Notes under the pieces: generated by a model | Database searches by the model: none | The model's input: only the letters and a program-made list of their open reading frames with translations | What the model was told of the DNA's origin: nothing | Source: JBMNIZ01 sp050951405 | GTDB taxonomy: Bacteria > Bacillota > DULZ01 | Length of the DNA stretch: 64,000 nt | Direction: 5' to 3' | Assembly: GCA_050951405.1 (NCBI GenBank) | Contig: JBMNIZ010000012.1 | Coordinates: 62,001-126,000 of the forward strand | Shown: piece after piece, positions 25,829-35,323 of the stretch | Layout: the number at the start of each line of letters is the position of its first letter | Numbering within the stretch: position 1 is the stretch's first letter | Program-made: the position numbers and the translations under genes

Positions 25829-26027
25829 TGGCACGGGTCCAATCATGCAACTCGACGACGTTTTTAAAGTGTCCCAGATAGATTTTTTTATGCCGGATTT
25901 TTTTTAAAAAATCCTCCCAACAATGAAAAAGCAGGCTCGCCGTCTCTTTTGCTCCTGATGGGATTTTTTTGTTTTTCGTTGCAAAAAAAATATCCTCTTC
26001 AAGGAAATTATCAGGTAAAATAGACAA
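25803..26027 (-). CDS. Possible small protein in the azlC-spoIVB gap (weak)
   Basis: A 74-codon lysine-rich frame from a TTG without a clear ribosome binding site. It contains WEDFLKKIRHKKIYLGHF and VVELHDWTRANQLY, and its stop codon lies inside the terminator hairpin at 25792-25828. The well-placed terminator argues for a transcript here. Coding is unproven; it could equally be a small RNA or leader. No family recognised. The rest of this 330-bp gap shows nothing else I can name; no T-box motif was found for azlC. Confidence 0.25.
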   Translation of the reverse strand: MSILPDNFLEEDIFFATKNKKIPSGAKETASLLFHCWEDFLKKIRHKKIYLGHFKNVVELHDWTRANQLYAACP

Positions 26028-26082
26028 GGCGGGTTTCGGCAGGCATAAAAAAACTGACTGAAAGTCATCAGGAAGGGTGTAC

Positions 26083-26829
26083 TTGTTGAGGGAGTATTTA
26101 CAAAAAGCAAACCGGTCGATAAGAAATCTTCCTGAATTTCTTTATGGGTTGAAACAGGGAATCCCTATTGCCTTAGGTTATTTTCCGGTAGCTTTTACTT
26201 TTGGCATTTTGGCAGTGAAAGGGGGCATACCGATTTCGGTGGCCATTCTCATCTCATTGACCAATTTTACTTCCGCCGGGCAATTTGCCGGTACCAACCT
26301 GATCATCGCTAATGCATCACTAATGGAAATTGCCTTAACTACTTTTGTCATTAATATTCGCTATTTACTCATGTCTTTATCCTTGTCGCAAAAGATCATG
26401 CCAAAAATGCCGGCTTTGGAAAGATATATTCTGGCTTTTGGCATCACCGATGAAACCTTTGCCATCGCTTCTTTGGAACACAGGGAAATCACTTTCCCGT
26501 ATATGGTGGGGCTGATAGCCTGTCCTTATGCCGGTTGGGCTCTGGGTACAGCCTGGGGAGCTTTCATTTGCTCTGTACTGCCCCCCATCTGGCAAAACTC
26601 CATGGGCATTGCCCTTTATGCTATGTTTATAGCCCTTTTGGTTCCCGCTGCCAAAAAATCACTGGCAGCTTTAGCAGTGACCATGATTGCGGTGAGCATC
26701 AGCTCTCTTTTCGCCTGGGCCTCATATTTTGAAAAGCTTTCCGGAGGTTGGAATATTATCATTGCCACCATCATCGCATCCACAGCCGGGGCCGTTTTAT
26801 TCCCCAGAAAGGGTGATGACCTTGGATAA
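26083..26829 (+). CDS. azlC: AzlC family branched-chain amino acid exporter, large subunit
   Basis: A 248-aa membrane protein. Family marks are GIPIALGYFPVAFTFGILA near the N-terminus, NFTSAGQFAGTNLI, and the FAIASLEH/WALGTAWGA segments. With AzlD it exports branched-chain amino acids and analogues. The start is probably a TTG at 26083 or 26086, 5-8 nt after GGAAGGG; the GTG at 26077 overlaps that site. Plus strand, against the surrounding genes; inserted with sdaA between recN and spoIVB relative to B. subtilis. Confidence 0.92.
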   Translation: MLREYLQKANRSIRNLPEFLYGLKQGIPIALGYFPVAFTFGILAVKGGIPISVAILISLTNFTSAGQFAGTNLIIANASLMEIALTTFVINIRYLLMSLSLSQKIMPKMPALERYILAFGITDETFAIASLEHREITFPYMVGLIACPYAGWALGTAWGAFICSVLPPIWQNSMGIALYAMFIALLVPAAKKSLAALAVTMIAVSISSLFAWASYFEKLSGGWNIIIATIIASTAGAVLFPRKGDDLG

Positions 26830-27124
26830 GATACTCCTGGCCGTGCTCCTGATGGCAGTGGTTACCTATTTACCTCGAGTTTTTCCCCTTGTTGCTTTTC
26901 AAGGCAAATTACAGTCCAGATTCCTTCGCTCATTCCTGTATTACGTGCCATTTGCCGTGTTGGGGGCTATGACCTTCCCTCAGATTCTCTATTCTACCGG
27001 CAATATTTACTCCTCTGCTGCCGGTACCATCATGGCGCTCATCCTGGCTTATTTTGAACAGGGTTTGTTAAAAGTAGCTCTAGGCGCAATCTTCATGGTT
27101 TATCTTTACCAGCTATGGTTCTGA
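26816..27124 (+). CDS. azlD: AzlD family branched-chain amino acid exporter, small subunit
   Basis: A 102-aa protein with three or four membrane segments (LLAVLLMAVVTYLPRVFPL; FLYYVPFAVLGAMTFPQIL). Partner of AzlC. The ATG at 26816 is preceded by AAAGGGTG and overlaps the azlC end by 14 nt, so the two are coupled. Confidence 0.92.
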   Translation: MTLDKILLAVLLMAVVTYLPRVFPLVAFQGKLQSRFLRSFLYYVPFAVLGAMTFPQILYSTGNIYSSAAGTIMALILAYFEQGLLKVALGAIFMVYLYQLWF

Positions 27125-27165
27125 CTTAATAGTCTCCGGAAGCAGTTCTTGGCTAAAGCTGCCCA

Positions 27166-28788
27166 TCAGCTATCTAGAACACAGCACAAATCGCTCTCCC
27201 CTCTAAATTTCCTCGCGGTGGGTGTGCAAGCCAATCCTCCCATGGCTGAACCTTTAAGCTCAGATGGTAATAAGCTCTGGACATTTTTCAAGGCAAGGAG
27301 AACTTCATCCGGAGGGATTACACTTTTAATTCCGGCTAAGGCCATTTCCGCTGCGGCAAAAGCATTAGCCACTCCTATGGCGTTTCGCTTGATACAAGGT
27401 ACTTCCACCGGACCGCCAAGAGGGTCACACACTAATCCGAGCATGTTTTTTATGGCAAGAGCAGCAGCATGTGCAACTTGCATTGGATTTCCTCCAACCA
27501 ATTCCACTAAAGCCGAGGCGGCCAAGGCGGAGGAAACACCCACTTCACTTTGACAACCGCCAACAGCCCCAGAAAACGAGACCCCGGCGTGGGCAAAGGT
27601 GACCCCAATACCGCCTGCCACAATCAGGGCACGTATCACATCAAAATCAGATAGATTTTTCTTATCTTTAACGGTTAATAAGCAACCTGGGATAATACCG
27701 CAAGAGCCTGCTGTTGGTGCTGCAACCACTGTGCCCATTGAGCCGTTTACTTCCATTACAGCTAAAGCACGTGAAATCGCGGTAGGTAATACATCACCGC
27801 TGATGGAATTGCCGTTTTCAACGGATCTCGCCAAAAGCTTTCCGTCAATTCCGCTAGCTAAACCGGTTACTAAAGTAATTTCCTCTTTCAGTCCTTGATC
27901 AACAGCCTTTTGCATGATCTCCAAATGTGTCCCCATTAAATCTATGATTTCTTTGGCAGTTCTACCGGACCTGTTTGTTTCGTATTTTAAAACCGCTTCA
28001 AACAAAGAACCCTGTTCCCGTGCCAGCTCCATTAATTCCCTTATACTTTTAAATAGTGGTCGGTGGGGCTGCTTGCTCAATCCAAAGGAAAGTATCGGAG
28101 GGCTTATTCGGGCATCGATTACGCCATCAAGCTTCCTAATCTCTCTTAGTATATTTCCTGGCATACTGTTTAAAAAGCTCAACCAGAAAAGGTAATTATT
28201 TCTTGTCTGAATAGCCCCGTAACCTAATTGCTTTTCTTGCAAGGCTTTATCTGCTTCCAATGTTTTTATGATTTTGTTTTCCGTCTCTTTTTTGGTATAG
28301 TTGACGAACAAATAATTGGTTTTGCCTGTAAAACTGACTTTTTTCCCATCAATATCAGTTATCTTAAAGCTGCCGCCCCCAATAGAAATACCGGTAATTG
28401 ATATAATACCGTGATCACTTTCGACTGTCAGCACAACTGTGTTCGGATTTTGATATGTTGACGGCAAAAAGCTTACCATGGTATCGATGTTCTTTTTCTC
28501 AGCAATTTTCAGGGCGTCTTTAATTGATTCATCATCTTCTCGCATTCCTAATAGTCCTCCAACAATAGCCACATCGGTTTCATGTCCTTTGAAAGTAGAT
28601 TTAATTTGTGGATGTAAAGCGATCTGTATTCTTTTCAGGTCAGCTCCGATGATGTCTTTTGCCATTCGGCCAATTCGCGCCATTCCTGCAGTATGTGAGC
28701 TGGAAGGCCCGATCATTATGGGCCCTACTATTTCGAAAATACTCACATCCAATTTCGCCACTTCCTTTTCCAATTGCTTTTCAGCCAT
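27166..28788 (-). CDS. sdaA: L-serine ammonia-lyase, iron-sulfur dependent, single chain
   Basis: A 540-aa fused L-serine dehydratase that turns serine into pyruvate and ammonia. The beta-type part is N-terminal (IVGPIMIGPSSSHTAGMARIG); the alpha-type part is C-terminal with GSCGIIPG, GGCQSEVG and VCDPLGGPV cysteines for the 4Fe-4S cluster. The fusion joins what B. subtilis has as SdaAB and SdaAA. No clear ribosome binding site precedes the ATG at 28788; the gene begins 27 nt after recN and may be read with it. Base composition is more AT rich than its neighbours, compatible with transfer. Confidence 0.94.
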   Translation of the reverse strand: MAEKQLEKEVAKLDVSIFEIVGPIMIGPSSSHTAGMARIGRMAKDIIGADLKRIQIALHPQIKSTFKGHETDVAIVGGLLGMREDDESIKDALKIAEKKNIDTMVSFLPSTYQNPNTVVLTVESDHGIISITGISIGGGSFKITDIDGKKVSFTGKTNYLFVNYTKKETENKIIKTLEADKALQEKQLGYGAIQTRNNYLFWLSFLNSMPGNILREIRKLDGVIDARISPPILSFGLSKQPHRPLFKSIRELMELAREQGSLFEAVLKYETNRSGRTAKEIIDLMGTHLEIMQKAVDQGLKEEITLVTGLASGIDGKLLARSVENGNSISGDVLPTAISRALAVMEVNGSMGTVVAAPTAGSCGIIPGCLLTVKDKKNLSDFDVIRALIVAGGIGVTFAHAGVSFSGAVGGCQSEVGVSSALAASALVELVGGNPMQVAHAAALAIKNMLGLVCDPLGGPVEVPCIKRNAIGVANAFAAAEMALAGIKSVIPPDEVLLALKNVQSLLPSELKGSAMGGLACTPTARKFRGESDLCCVLDS

Positions 28789-28815
28789 GGCAACTCTGTC
28801 TGTGGATTATCAATC

Positions 28816-30501
28816 CTAGCTTTTTTGTCGTGAAGCAAAATGGAGCAATTCTTTGGCGTGTTCCACAGCCGTCTCCCAATTGGCGGAACCGCCCAACATT
28901 CGCGCCAGTTCCCGTATCCTTTCTTCCTGGGACAGTCTTTTTACCCTGGTATAAGTCCGCCCCTTGCTTCTTTCCTTGAAAATAACGAAATGACTATCGG
29001 CAAAGCTGGCGATTTGGGGGGAATGGGTGATGCAGATGACTTGCCTTGTCCTGGCTATCTCAAAGATCTTTTGGGCCACGGAAGCCGCAGCCAATCCGCC
29101 GATGCCGGAATCCGCTTCATCAAAGACCACTGTCTCCACATCATCCACTTGCGCCAAAATGGATTTTAAGGCTAACATAATCCTGGCGATTTCTCCGCCT
29201 GAGGCGATTTTGCTCAAGGGTTTCAAAGGTTCTCCCGGATTAGGGCTGATGAGGTATTCCACTTCATCTAGACCTTTCCTTCGAGGGGAATCGTGGACGG
29301 AGAACTGAATTTGGAAACGGGCTCCTTTCATCTGCAGTTCCTGAAGTGCCAGCTGCACTTCTTTTTCCAGTTCCCGGGCCAGTTGCCGGCGGAGATCGGT
29401 CAGCTCACCGGCAACTTTTTCGTAGGAATGGATTAATTGGGTTTTCCTATTCATGAGCCGTTGGACCAGCTCTTCACTTTGCTCAAGCCTTTCCAGAGCT
29501 GAAGCCGCTTCCTGCCCATACTGCAGGATATCTTTGATGCTAGGGCCGTACTTGCGTTTCAAGTTGTTAATCAGCTCCAAGCGCTGTTCGATTTGCTCCC
29601 TTTCCTTGGGTTCAAATTCTATTCTGTCTGCATATCCCTGCAATTCCCGCACTGCTTCCTCCAGCTGGTAAAGTGCACTCTCCATCAGGACAAGAGGTCC
29701 TTTTAAGCTATCATCATAGTCAAGAAGGGATTCCAAGCGATTGATGCATTGGCTCAATTGGTCATAAGCGGAGTTTCCCCTGGATCCCCTGAACAACAAA
29801 TCACATGTTTCCTCCACACCGCTGAGCAGTTTCTCTGCGTTGGCTAAAAGGTTTCGCCGATACAATAACTCCTCTTCTTCTTTTTCTCGAAGCCTGGCCA
29901 GCTCTATTTCCTGCAATTGATAACGGTATAAGTCCTTTTGCCGTTCCCGGGAAACGGGATCTCCTTGCAATTCATCCAGTTCCATTTGGACCTGTTCCAG
30001 TTCATCGTAAATGGCAGCCAGTGTTTCTTTGATGGTTGAAAGGGTATCAGTTCCTCTCCGGTCAAGCAGTTCTAGTTGTTTTTGCGGAGAAAGCAAGGAC
30101 TGCTGCTCGTGTTGTCCATGAATGTCCACCAGCAGATTCCCCAGTATCTGATACATGCTCAAAGGAAAAATCTTTCCATTAATGCGGGAGACATTTTTGC
30201 CGTTTTGTGCTATTTCCCTGGAGAGCAAAAGACCCTCTGCTTCAGGCTGTAAGCCCATTTCGGCCAAAGACTGATCGATGAGAGGGTTTTTACCTTGAAA
30301 GAATCCCTCAACTACCGCTTTTTCCGCTCCGGTTCGAATATATTGGGTGGAAGCTCGAGCACCCAATAGCAGGCTGATGGCATCCACCACCAAGGACTTT
30401 CCTGCCCCGGTTTCACCGGTTAAAACATTCAGGCCGGGGCTCAGATCCAGTTCCAGGCTTTCCACCAAAACAAAATTATTCATGCGTATTTGCGTGAGCA
30501 A
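28816..30501 (-). CDS. recN: DNA repair protein RecN
   Basis: A 561-aa SMC-like ATPase. Walker A is GETGAGKSLVVD, the ABC signature is LSKIASGGEIARIMLALK and Walker B is VVFDEADSGIGG. A long coiled coil (about 160-340) lies between the halves. It acts early in double-strand break repair. The TTG at 30501 is used because AGAGGAGG ends 7 nt upstream; the frame is open to 30522. Follows argR as in B. subtilis. Confidence 0.96.
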   Translation of the reverse strand: MLTQIRMNNFVLVESLELDLSPGLNVLTGETGAGKSLVVDAISLLLGARASTQYIRTGAEKAVVEGFFQGKNPLIDQSLAEMGLQPEAEGLLLSREIAQNGKNVSRINGKIFPLSMYQILGNLLVDIHGQHEQQSLLSPQKQLELLDRRGTDTLSTIKETLAAIYDELEQVQMELDELQGDPVSRERQKDLYRYQLQEIELARLREKEEEELLYRRNLLANAEKLLSGVEETCDLLFRGSRGNSAYDQLSQCINRLESLLDYDDSLKGPLVLMESALYQLEEAVRELQGYADRIEFEPKEREQIEQRLELINNLKRKYGPSIKDILQYGQEAASALERLEQSEELVQRLMNRKTQLIHSYEKVAGELTDLRRQLARELEKEVQLALQELQMKGARFQIQFSVHDSPRRKGLDEVEYLISPNPGEPLKPLSKIASGGEIARIMLALKSILAQVDDVETVVFDEADSGIGGLAAASVAQKIFEIARTRQVICITHSPQIASFADSHFVIFKERSKGRTYTRVKRLSQEERIRELARMLGGSANWETAVEHAKELLHFASRQKS

Positions 30502-30524
30502 ATTCAAGCCTCCTCTCTTCAAGC

Positions 30525-30989
30525 CTATTCCAGGAGACTGTTAAATTTTTTTAAAACTTTTAACACGGCACTCTTGGGTTTGACAATGACAAGAATGGTA
30601 TCATCGCCGGCAACGGTACCGATAATCTCGTCCCATTTGGTCTGATCAATACAGGAAGCCACAGCATGTGCATTACCCGTCAGAGTTTTGATCACGATTA
30701 GGTTTTCACTGTAATCCAGATGAATGACTGAATCGCGAAAGAATCGTTGCAAACGGGAAAAAATATTTTTTTCTTGCGGCTCTTGCGGAATAGCATAGCG
30801 GTATTGGTCCTGTCCAATGGGGATCTTGATCAAGCCAAGCTCTTTTATATCCCTGGAGACTGTGGCCTGCGTAACAGGATAGCCCTTTTCCCTTAAAAGA
30901 CGAGCAATTTCTTCCTGGGTGCCGATTACCTGTTGGGCGACAATCTCGAGAATTTTCCGCTGTCTGGCATTTTTCAAATCCGACACCAC
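30525..30989 (-). CDS. argR: Arginine repressor (ArgR/AhrC)
   Basis: A 154-aa regulator. The winged helix-turn-helix is at the N-terminus (GTQEEIARLL..., VTQATVSRDIKELGLIKIP). The C-terminal arginine-binding hexamer domain carries GTVAGDDTILVIV. It controls arginine synthesis and breakdown. Start uncertain: GTG at 30989, or a TTG at 30977 nine nt after AAGGTG, which would give a start closer to the family norm. Confidence 0.95.
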   Translation of the reverse strand: MVSDLKNARQRKILEIVAQQVIGTQEEIARLLREKGYPVTQATVSRDIKELGLIKIPIGQDQYRYAIPQEPQEKNIFSRLQRFFRDSVIHLDYSENLIVIKTLTGNAHAVASCIDQTKWDEIIGTVAGDDTILVIVKPKSAVLKVLKKFNSLLE

Positions 30990-30999
30990 CTTGAAAGTC

Positions 31000-31572
31000 T
31001 TATGGTAATTTCTGTAGCCCGACGCAAAAAGGGGGATGAGGGCCCCGGTTCAGAAAGCTCAGGCGTGCCACATCCCAGTTTTGACGGGGAAGTTTCCATA
31101 AGAATTTTTGCAAAGCTTTCCATTCCTCCTCACCCCCACTGTGACCTGTATAAACAGTGAGCACGATTAAACCACCGGAGGCGAGCACCTTCATTCCTTC
31201 TTGCAAAGCATGCAAAGTTGATTCCGGTCTGGTTACTATACTCTTGTCTCCTCCCGGAAGATAGCCCAGATTGAACATAACCACTGCCGCTTTTTCATCG
31301 ATGTATGTACTAAGATTTTCATGACTATCCCTGATTAATTGGACCCGGTCGGCCACTCCATTGTTTTCCAGCAGCAGTTTAGTTTTTCTGAGAGCTTCTT
31401 CCTGGATGTCAAAGGCGTATACTTTCCCATTATTTCCCACTAAGCGAGCCAAGAAGAGAGTATCCCGGCCGTTCCCAGCAGTGGCATCAACGGCTGTCAT
31501 CCCGGCTTTGAGAACTTGCGCAACCCACTGGTGGGAGATGGATACTGCACCGGCAAAGATCCTAGTTGGCAT
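31000..31572 (-). CDS. mnmM: tRNA (mnm5s2U34) methyltransferase MnmM (YtqB family)
   Basis: A 190-aa class I SAM methyltransferase. The SAM site is VDATAGNGRDTLFLA; VYAFDIQEEAL follows, and MFNLGYLPGGDKS is the YtqB/rRNA_methylase family signature. In B. subtilis this family methylates the wobble uridine side chain to mnm5s2U. Length matches YtqB (about 190 aa). Its start overlaps the end of nadK by 11 nt, indicating coupling. Confidence 0.9.
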   Translation of the reverse strand: MPTRIFAGAVSISHQWVAQVLKAGMTAVDATAGNGRDTLFLARLVGNNGKVYAFDIQEEALRKTKLLLENNGVADRVQLIRDSHENLSTYIDEKAAVVMFNLGYLPGGDKSIVTRPESTLHALQEGMKVLASGGLIVLTVYTGHSGGEEEWKALQKFLWKLPRQNWDVARLSFLNRGPHPPFCVGLQKLP

Positions 31573-32416
31573 TATCCCTACCCTCCCGCAGCTTTTCCCT
31601 CAACACTGCAAAAAAATTCCTGCCTTTCAGGCGGACCAACTTGGCCGCAAAAGGAGCCTTTTTCACTAAAATGCGATGATCTGGCTCCAGTTTTACTCCT
31701 TGTTGCCCGTCAACAGTTAGCATAGCTTCTGCCGCCGAGGCTTCTACAAAGACTTCCACTTCTTCATCCGGGGAAATGACCAAGGGTCGGGAATAAAGGG
31801 TATGGGGGCAAATAGGAGTAAGGATCATGGCCTGAATTTCGGGACTGACGATAGGCCCGCCTGCTGAGAGACAGTAAGCGGTAGAGCCCGTAGGGGAGGA
31901 AATGATGAGTCCGTCGGCCGGATATGTTTCCACGTATTCACCGGAGACATTGATAGACAATTTGATCATGCGGGAAAAGGATCCCTTGCTGACGACCACA
32001 TCATTGAGAGCATAGAAACCGGCCCGCTTTTGCAGTCCTTGTTTAAGCTCAGCAGAAAGCATCAGCCTCTCTTCGATGAGCAGGTCCCCCCTGGTCAAGG
32101 CTTGAAGACCTTCATCCAGATTCGATAGCTCTATTTCGGTGAGGAACCCCAGGTGCCCCAGATTTATGCCCAAGATGGGAATGCCAAAAGGTGCCAATTT
32201 ACGGGCGGCGTTGAGCAGGGTACCGTCTCCACCTAAAACCAGAACATAATCCAGGGAAATGCTCCTTTCCTCCTGCCAGGCCCTCTGTAAACAGAAAGCC
32301 ATTTCTTTAGGCGGAACTATCTCCAGCCCTCTCTCATTCGCCCAACTCATTATCTCATGGGCTACTTTACTGGCACTGGGCTTTTCTTGATTAATCATTA
32401 ATCCGATTCTCAGCAT
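31562..32416 (-). CDS. nadK: NAD kinase
   Basis: A 284-aa NAD(H) kinase that makes NADP. The GGDGT motif (VLGGDGTLLNAARKL), DGLIISSPTGSTAYCLSAGGP and the C-terminal DGQQGVKLEP are all present. In the same operon as dxs, tlyA and argR. Confidence 0.97.
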   Translation of the reverse strand: MLRIGLMINQEKPSASKVAHEIMSWANERGLEIVPPKEMAFCLQRAWQEERSISLDYVLVLGGDGTLLNAARKLAPFGIPILGINLGHLGFLTEIELSNLDEGLQALTRGDLLIEERLMLSAELKQGLQKRAGFYALNDVVVSKGSFSRMIKLSINVSGEYVETYPADGLIISSPTGSTAYCLSAGGPIVSPEIQAMILTPICPHTLYSRPLVISPDEEVEVFVEASAAEAMLTVDGQQGVKLEPDHRILVKKAPFAAKLVRLKGRNFFAVLREKLREGRDNAN

Positions 32417-32548
32417 TTTCTCCTTTTCAATCTCCCATGGTTATTATCCAAAGCCCATACATGACAGGCTCTTGGGCAAGCTCTTCTGAGCCACTTATTC
32501 TACATATTTCCCAAAATTTCCTCTATCCAAGGAGAGGGAAGCATAATC

Positions 32549-33352
32549 TTAACCCAAGTCGTGGTGGGCTTTTTGGACCACTTCTTCCACCCTCTCGGGG
32601 AAAAACAAGCTGGAATCCTCCTGGGTCAGCCAGAGCAAATATTCTATATTTCCCTCCGGTCCCTTGATGGGGGAATAATCCAAACCCTTGACCCCTAGGT
32701 TCAAGCTCTGACTGGCCCGAATGATTTCTTGCAATACTTCCCGGTGCACCGCCGGGTTCCGCACTACCCCTTTTTTGCCCACTTTCTCCCGACCGGCTTC
32801 GAACTGAGGCTTAACCAGGAGAATCAGAGAACCTTTTGCCTTGAGCAGTTGGATAAGTACGGGCAGCACTAAGCGGAGAGAAATAAAGGATACGTCCACG
32901 GTAATGATGTCGGCCTGCAGCCCTCCAAGGAGAGCAGGGGTGACAAAGCGGATATTAGTCCTTTCCAACAAGACAACTCTTGGGTCTTGACGCAATTTCC
33001 AGGCCAATTGACCATAACCCACGTCGATGGCAATGACCTTCAAAGCTCCATGCTGTAGCGCACAATCAGTGAAACCGCCCGTGGAGGCACCTACATCAAT
33101 GACTACTTTTCCCTGAAAATCAATACCGAATACCTCGATGGCTTTTTTAAGTTTAAGGCCTCCCCGGCTCACAAAAGGCAGGCGATCTCCTTTAATATCG
33201 ATTTTCGCCCCTGTTGAAACCATGGTGCTGGCTTTGTCCACCCTCTGCCCGTCAACCAGGATCTCTCCCGCCATGATGGATGTCTTCGCTTTTTGGCGGC
33301 TGGGGAAATAACCTTTTTCCACCAGCAGAATATCCAGGCGCTTCTTGTTCAC
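32549..33352 (-). CDS. tlyA: TlyA family RNA methyltransferase
   Basis: A 267-aa protein with an N-terminal S4 RNA-binding domain (RLDILLVEKGYFPSRQKAK...) and an FtsJ-like SAM domain (VIDVGASTGGFTDCAL; K-D-K-E-like residues in VKPQFEAGRE). In mycobacteria TlyA methylates 16S and 23S rRNA; here the target is unknown (B. subtilis YqxC). GTG start at 33352, weak ribosome binding site. Follows dxs after a terminator. Confidence 0.93.
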   Translation of the reverse strand: MNKKRLDILLVEKGYFPSRQKAKTSIMAGEILVDGQRVDKASTMVSTGAKIDIKGDRLPFVSRGGLKLKKAIEVFGIDFQGKVVIDVGASTGGFTDCALQHGALKVIAIDVGYGQLAWKLRQDPRVVLLERTNIRFVTPALLGGLQADIITVDVSFISLRLVLPVLIQLLKAKGSLILLVKPQFEAGREKVGKKGVVRNPAVHREVLQEIIRASQSLNLGVKGLDYSPIKGPEGNIEYLLWLTQEDSSLFFPERVEEVVQKAHHDLG

Positions 33353-33388
33353 TTCTTTTCTAGTATTCTCCTTTCATCCCCCGCCCGG

Positions 33389-33414
33389 AAAAAAGAGGCC
33401 TCTCAAATGAGGCC
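33389..33414 (-). terminator. Terminator after dxs
   Basis: GGCCTC (33414-33409), loop of 6, GAGGCC (33402-33397), then TCTTTTTT on the minus strand. Confidence 0.85.
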
Positions 33415-33421
33415 ATAGGTT

Positions 33422-35323
33422 TTACTTTTCAACTGGGTATTTTCCCAGCCTTGCCCGTGGGTAGAATTGTTTTAGCACTCTCTCTTCAATGGCGGTAAAA
33501 GTCAGACCATATTTTTCTCTCAACAAGTCGCTTTTTCCATGCTTAGCAAATTCATCAGGTAAACCGATGTTAATTATCCGGCAGTCGTTGATTTGATGCC
33601 GGTGGAGCATCTCCAGGACGGCACTCCCAAAACCACCCGTCACCACATGCTCTTCCAGGGTTACTATTTTTTTCCCTCTCTTGGCAAATTGAATAAGAGT
33701 TTCTTCATCCAGGGGTTTCACGAAGCGAGCGTTGATTACTGCACATTCAATGCCTTTGTCCGCTAATAGCTCAGCAGCCTTCATCCCTTCATAGACGATG
33801 GGACCCACTCCGATAATAGCCAGATCATTACCCCAGCGTAAGATTTCGCTTTTTCCCAGGGGCAAACGCTCATAGGCTTTCTCCAGACATCTGCCTATCC
33901 CCTTCCCGCGAGGGTATCTGATGGCCACCGGACCTTCCACAGTAAAGGCGGTGGTGAGCATCTGGCTCAGCTCCAACTCATCCTTGGGGACCATGATGGT
34001 CAGATTGGGTATGATCCGTAGAAACGCCAAATCAAATAAGCCGTGATGGGTCTCCCCGTCCTCGCCCACCAAACCGGCCCGGTCCAAGGCCAGGATCACT
34101 GGCAGCTTTTGCAGACAGACATCATGAATAACCTGGTCATATCCTCTTTGCAAAAATGTGGAATAGATAGCCACCACCGGTCGGTAACCATTGGCAGCTA
34201 AGCCGGCTGCCATGGTCACTGCATGTTGCTCAGCAATGCCCACATCGAAAAACCTTTCCGGAAAAGATTTGGCCAAGTATTTTAATCCGGTACCGTCAGG
34301 CATGGCAGCCGTGATGCCGACTATTCTTTCATCCTTTTCCGCCAACTTGACCAAAGAGTGGCCGAAAACCTCGGTGTAGCTGGGTGGACCTTTTGATGAG
34401 TTCACCGCACCTGTACCGGCCTCAAAGGGCCCTATGCCATGAAACGAATCAGGATTTGCTTCCGCCGGTTGATAACCCTTGCCTTTTTTCGTGACCACAT
34501 GTACCAGAACCGGCCCTTTGATCCATTTTGCCCTTTCAAAAACAGACATCATGTTGCCGATGTGGTGCCCGTCAATAGGGCCCAGATAGGTAAAACCCAA
34601 TTCTTCAAAAATCATGCCAGGGACCACCAGGTATTTTAGACTGTCCTTGATGCGATCGATCAGTTTGATAACCCTTGGCCCGATAGCAGGTAAGCGCTTG
34701 AGCATATTTTCTATTTCTTCTTTTCCTTTATAATACATGGGATCAGTCCGGATCCGACTCAAATAAGAGGAAAGGGCTCCCACATTGTTGGCAATGGACA
34801 TTTCATTATCGTTGAGAATAATAATCAGGTGGGTTCCCAAGTGGCCGGCATGATTTAAAGCTTCAAAAGCCATGCCTCCGGTCATGGCACCGTCCCCAAT
34901 AACGGCAACAACCTGGTTTTTCTCTCCTCTTAAATCTCGGGCCAAGGCCATGCCCAAAGCCGCTGAAATTGAAGTGCTGCTGTGTCCGGTTCCAAAAGCA
35001 TCGTGGACACTTTCCCCTCTTTTCGGAAAGCCGCTTAGACCTCCGTACTGTCTTAAAGAGGAAAAAGACTGTAAGCGTCCGGTGATAATTTTATGCGCGT
35101 AAGACTGGTGACCCACATCCCAGATAATCTTGTCCACAGGAGAATTAAAAACACTGTGTAAGGCCAGGGTCAATTCCACTACACCAAGACTTGGTGCCAG
35201 ATGTCCGCCTGTTTTGGCTACCACATCCACCATTTTCCGCCGAATTTGCCCAGCCAGGCGATCTAACTCTCGAGGGGTCAACCTTTTTAACTGCTGCGGA
35301 TCGGTGATATCTTCCAAACGCAC
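33422..35323 (-). CDS. dxs: 1-deoxy-D-xylulose-5-phosphate synthase
   Basis: A 633-aa thiamin diphosphate enzyme that opens the MEP isoprenoid pathway from pyruvate and glyceraldehyde 3-phosphate. Present are the ThDP motif (VIGDGAMTGGMAFEALNHAG ... NDNEMSI), DVGIAEQHAVTMAAGLA with the catalytic Glu, and the C-terminal transketolase domain. GTG start at 35323 with GGGGG 8 nt upstream. It overlaps the oapA stop, so the two are coupled. It lies with ispA in one isoprenoid group. Confidence 0.98.
   Translation of the reverse strand: MRLEDITDPQQLKRLTPRELDRLAGQIRRKMVDVVAKTGGHLAPSLGVVELTLALHSVFNSPVDKIIWDVGHQSYAHKIITGRLQSFSSLRQYGGLSGFPKRGESVHDAFGTGHSSTSISAALGMALARDLRGEKNQVVAVIGDGAMTGGMAFEALNHAGHLGTHLIIILNDNEMSIANNVGALSSYLSRIRTDPMYYKGKEEIENMLKRLPAIGPRVIKLIDRIKDSLKYLVVPGMIFEELGFTYLGPIDGHHIGNMMSVFERAKWIKGPVLVHVVTKKGKGYQPAEANPDSFHGIGPFEAGTGAVNSSKGPPSYTEVFGHSLVKLAEKDERIVGITAAMPDGTGLKYLAKSFPERFFDVGIAEQHAVTMAAGLAANGYRPVVAIYSTFLQRGYDQVIHDVCLQKLPVILALDRAGLVGEDGETHHGLFDLAFLRIIPNLTIMVPKDELELSQMLTTAFTVEGPVAIRYPRGKGIGRCLEKAYERLPLGKSEILRWGNDLAIIGVGPIVYEGMKAAELLADKGIECAVINARFVKPLDEETLIQFAKRGKKIVTLEEHVVTGGFGSAVLEMLHRHQINDCRIINIGLPDEFAKHGKSDLLREKYGLTFTAIEERVLKQFYPRARLGKYPVEK

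Noticed and set aside
25740..26076. T-box leader for azlCD
   Set aside because: No AGGGTGGNACCGCG-type sequence or specifier-loop arrangement could be found.
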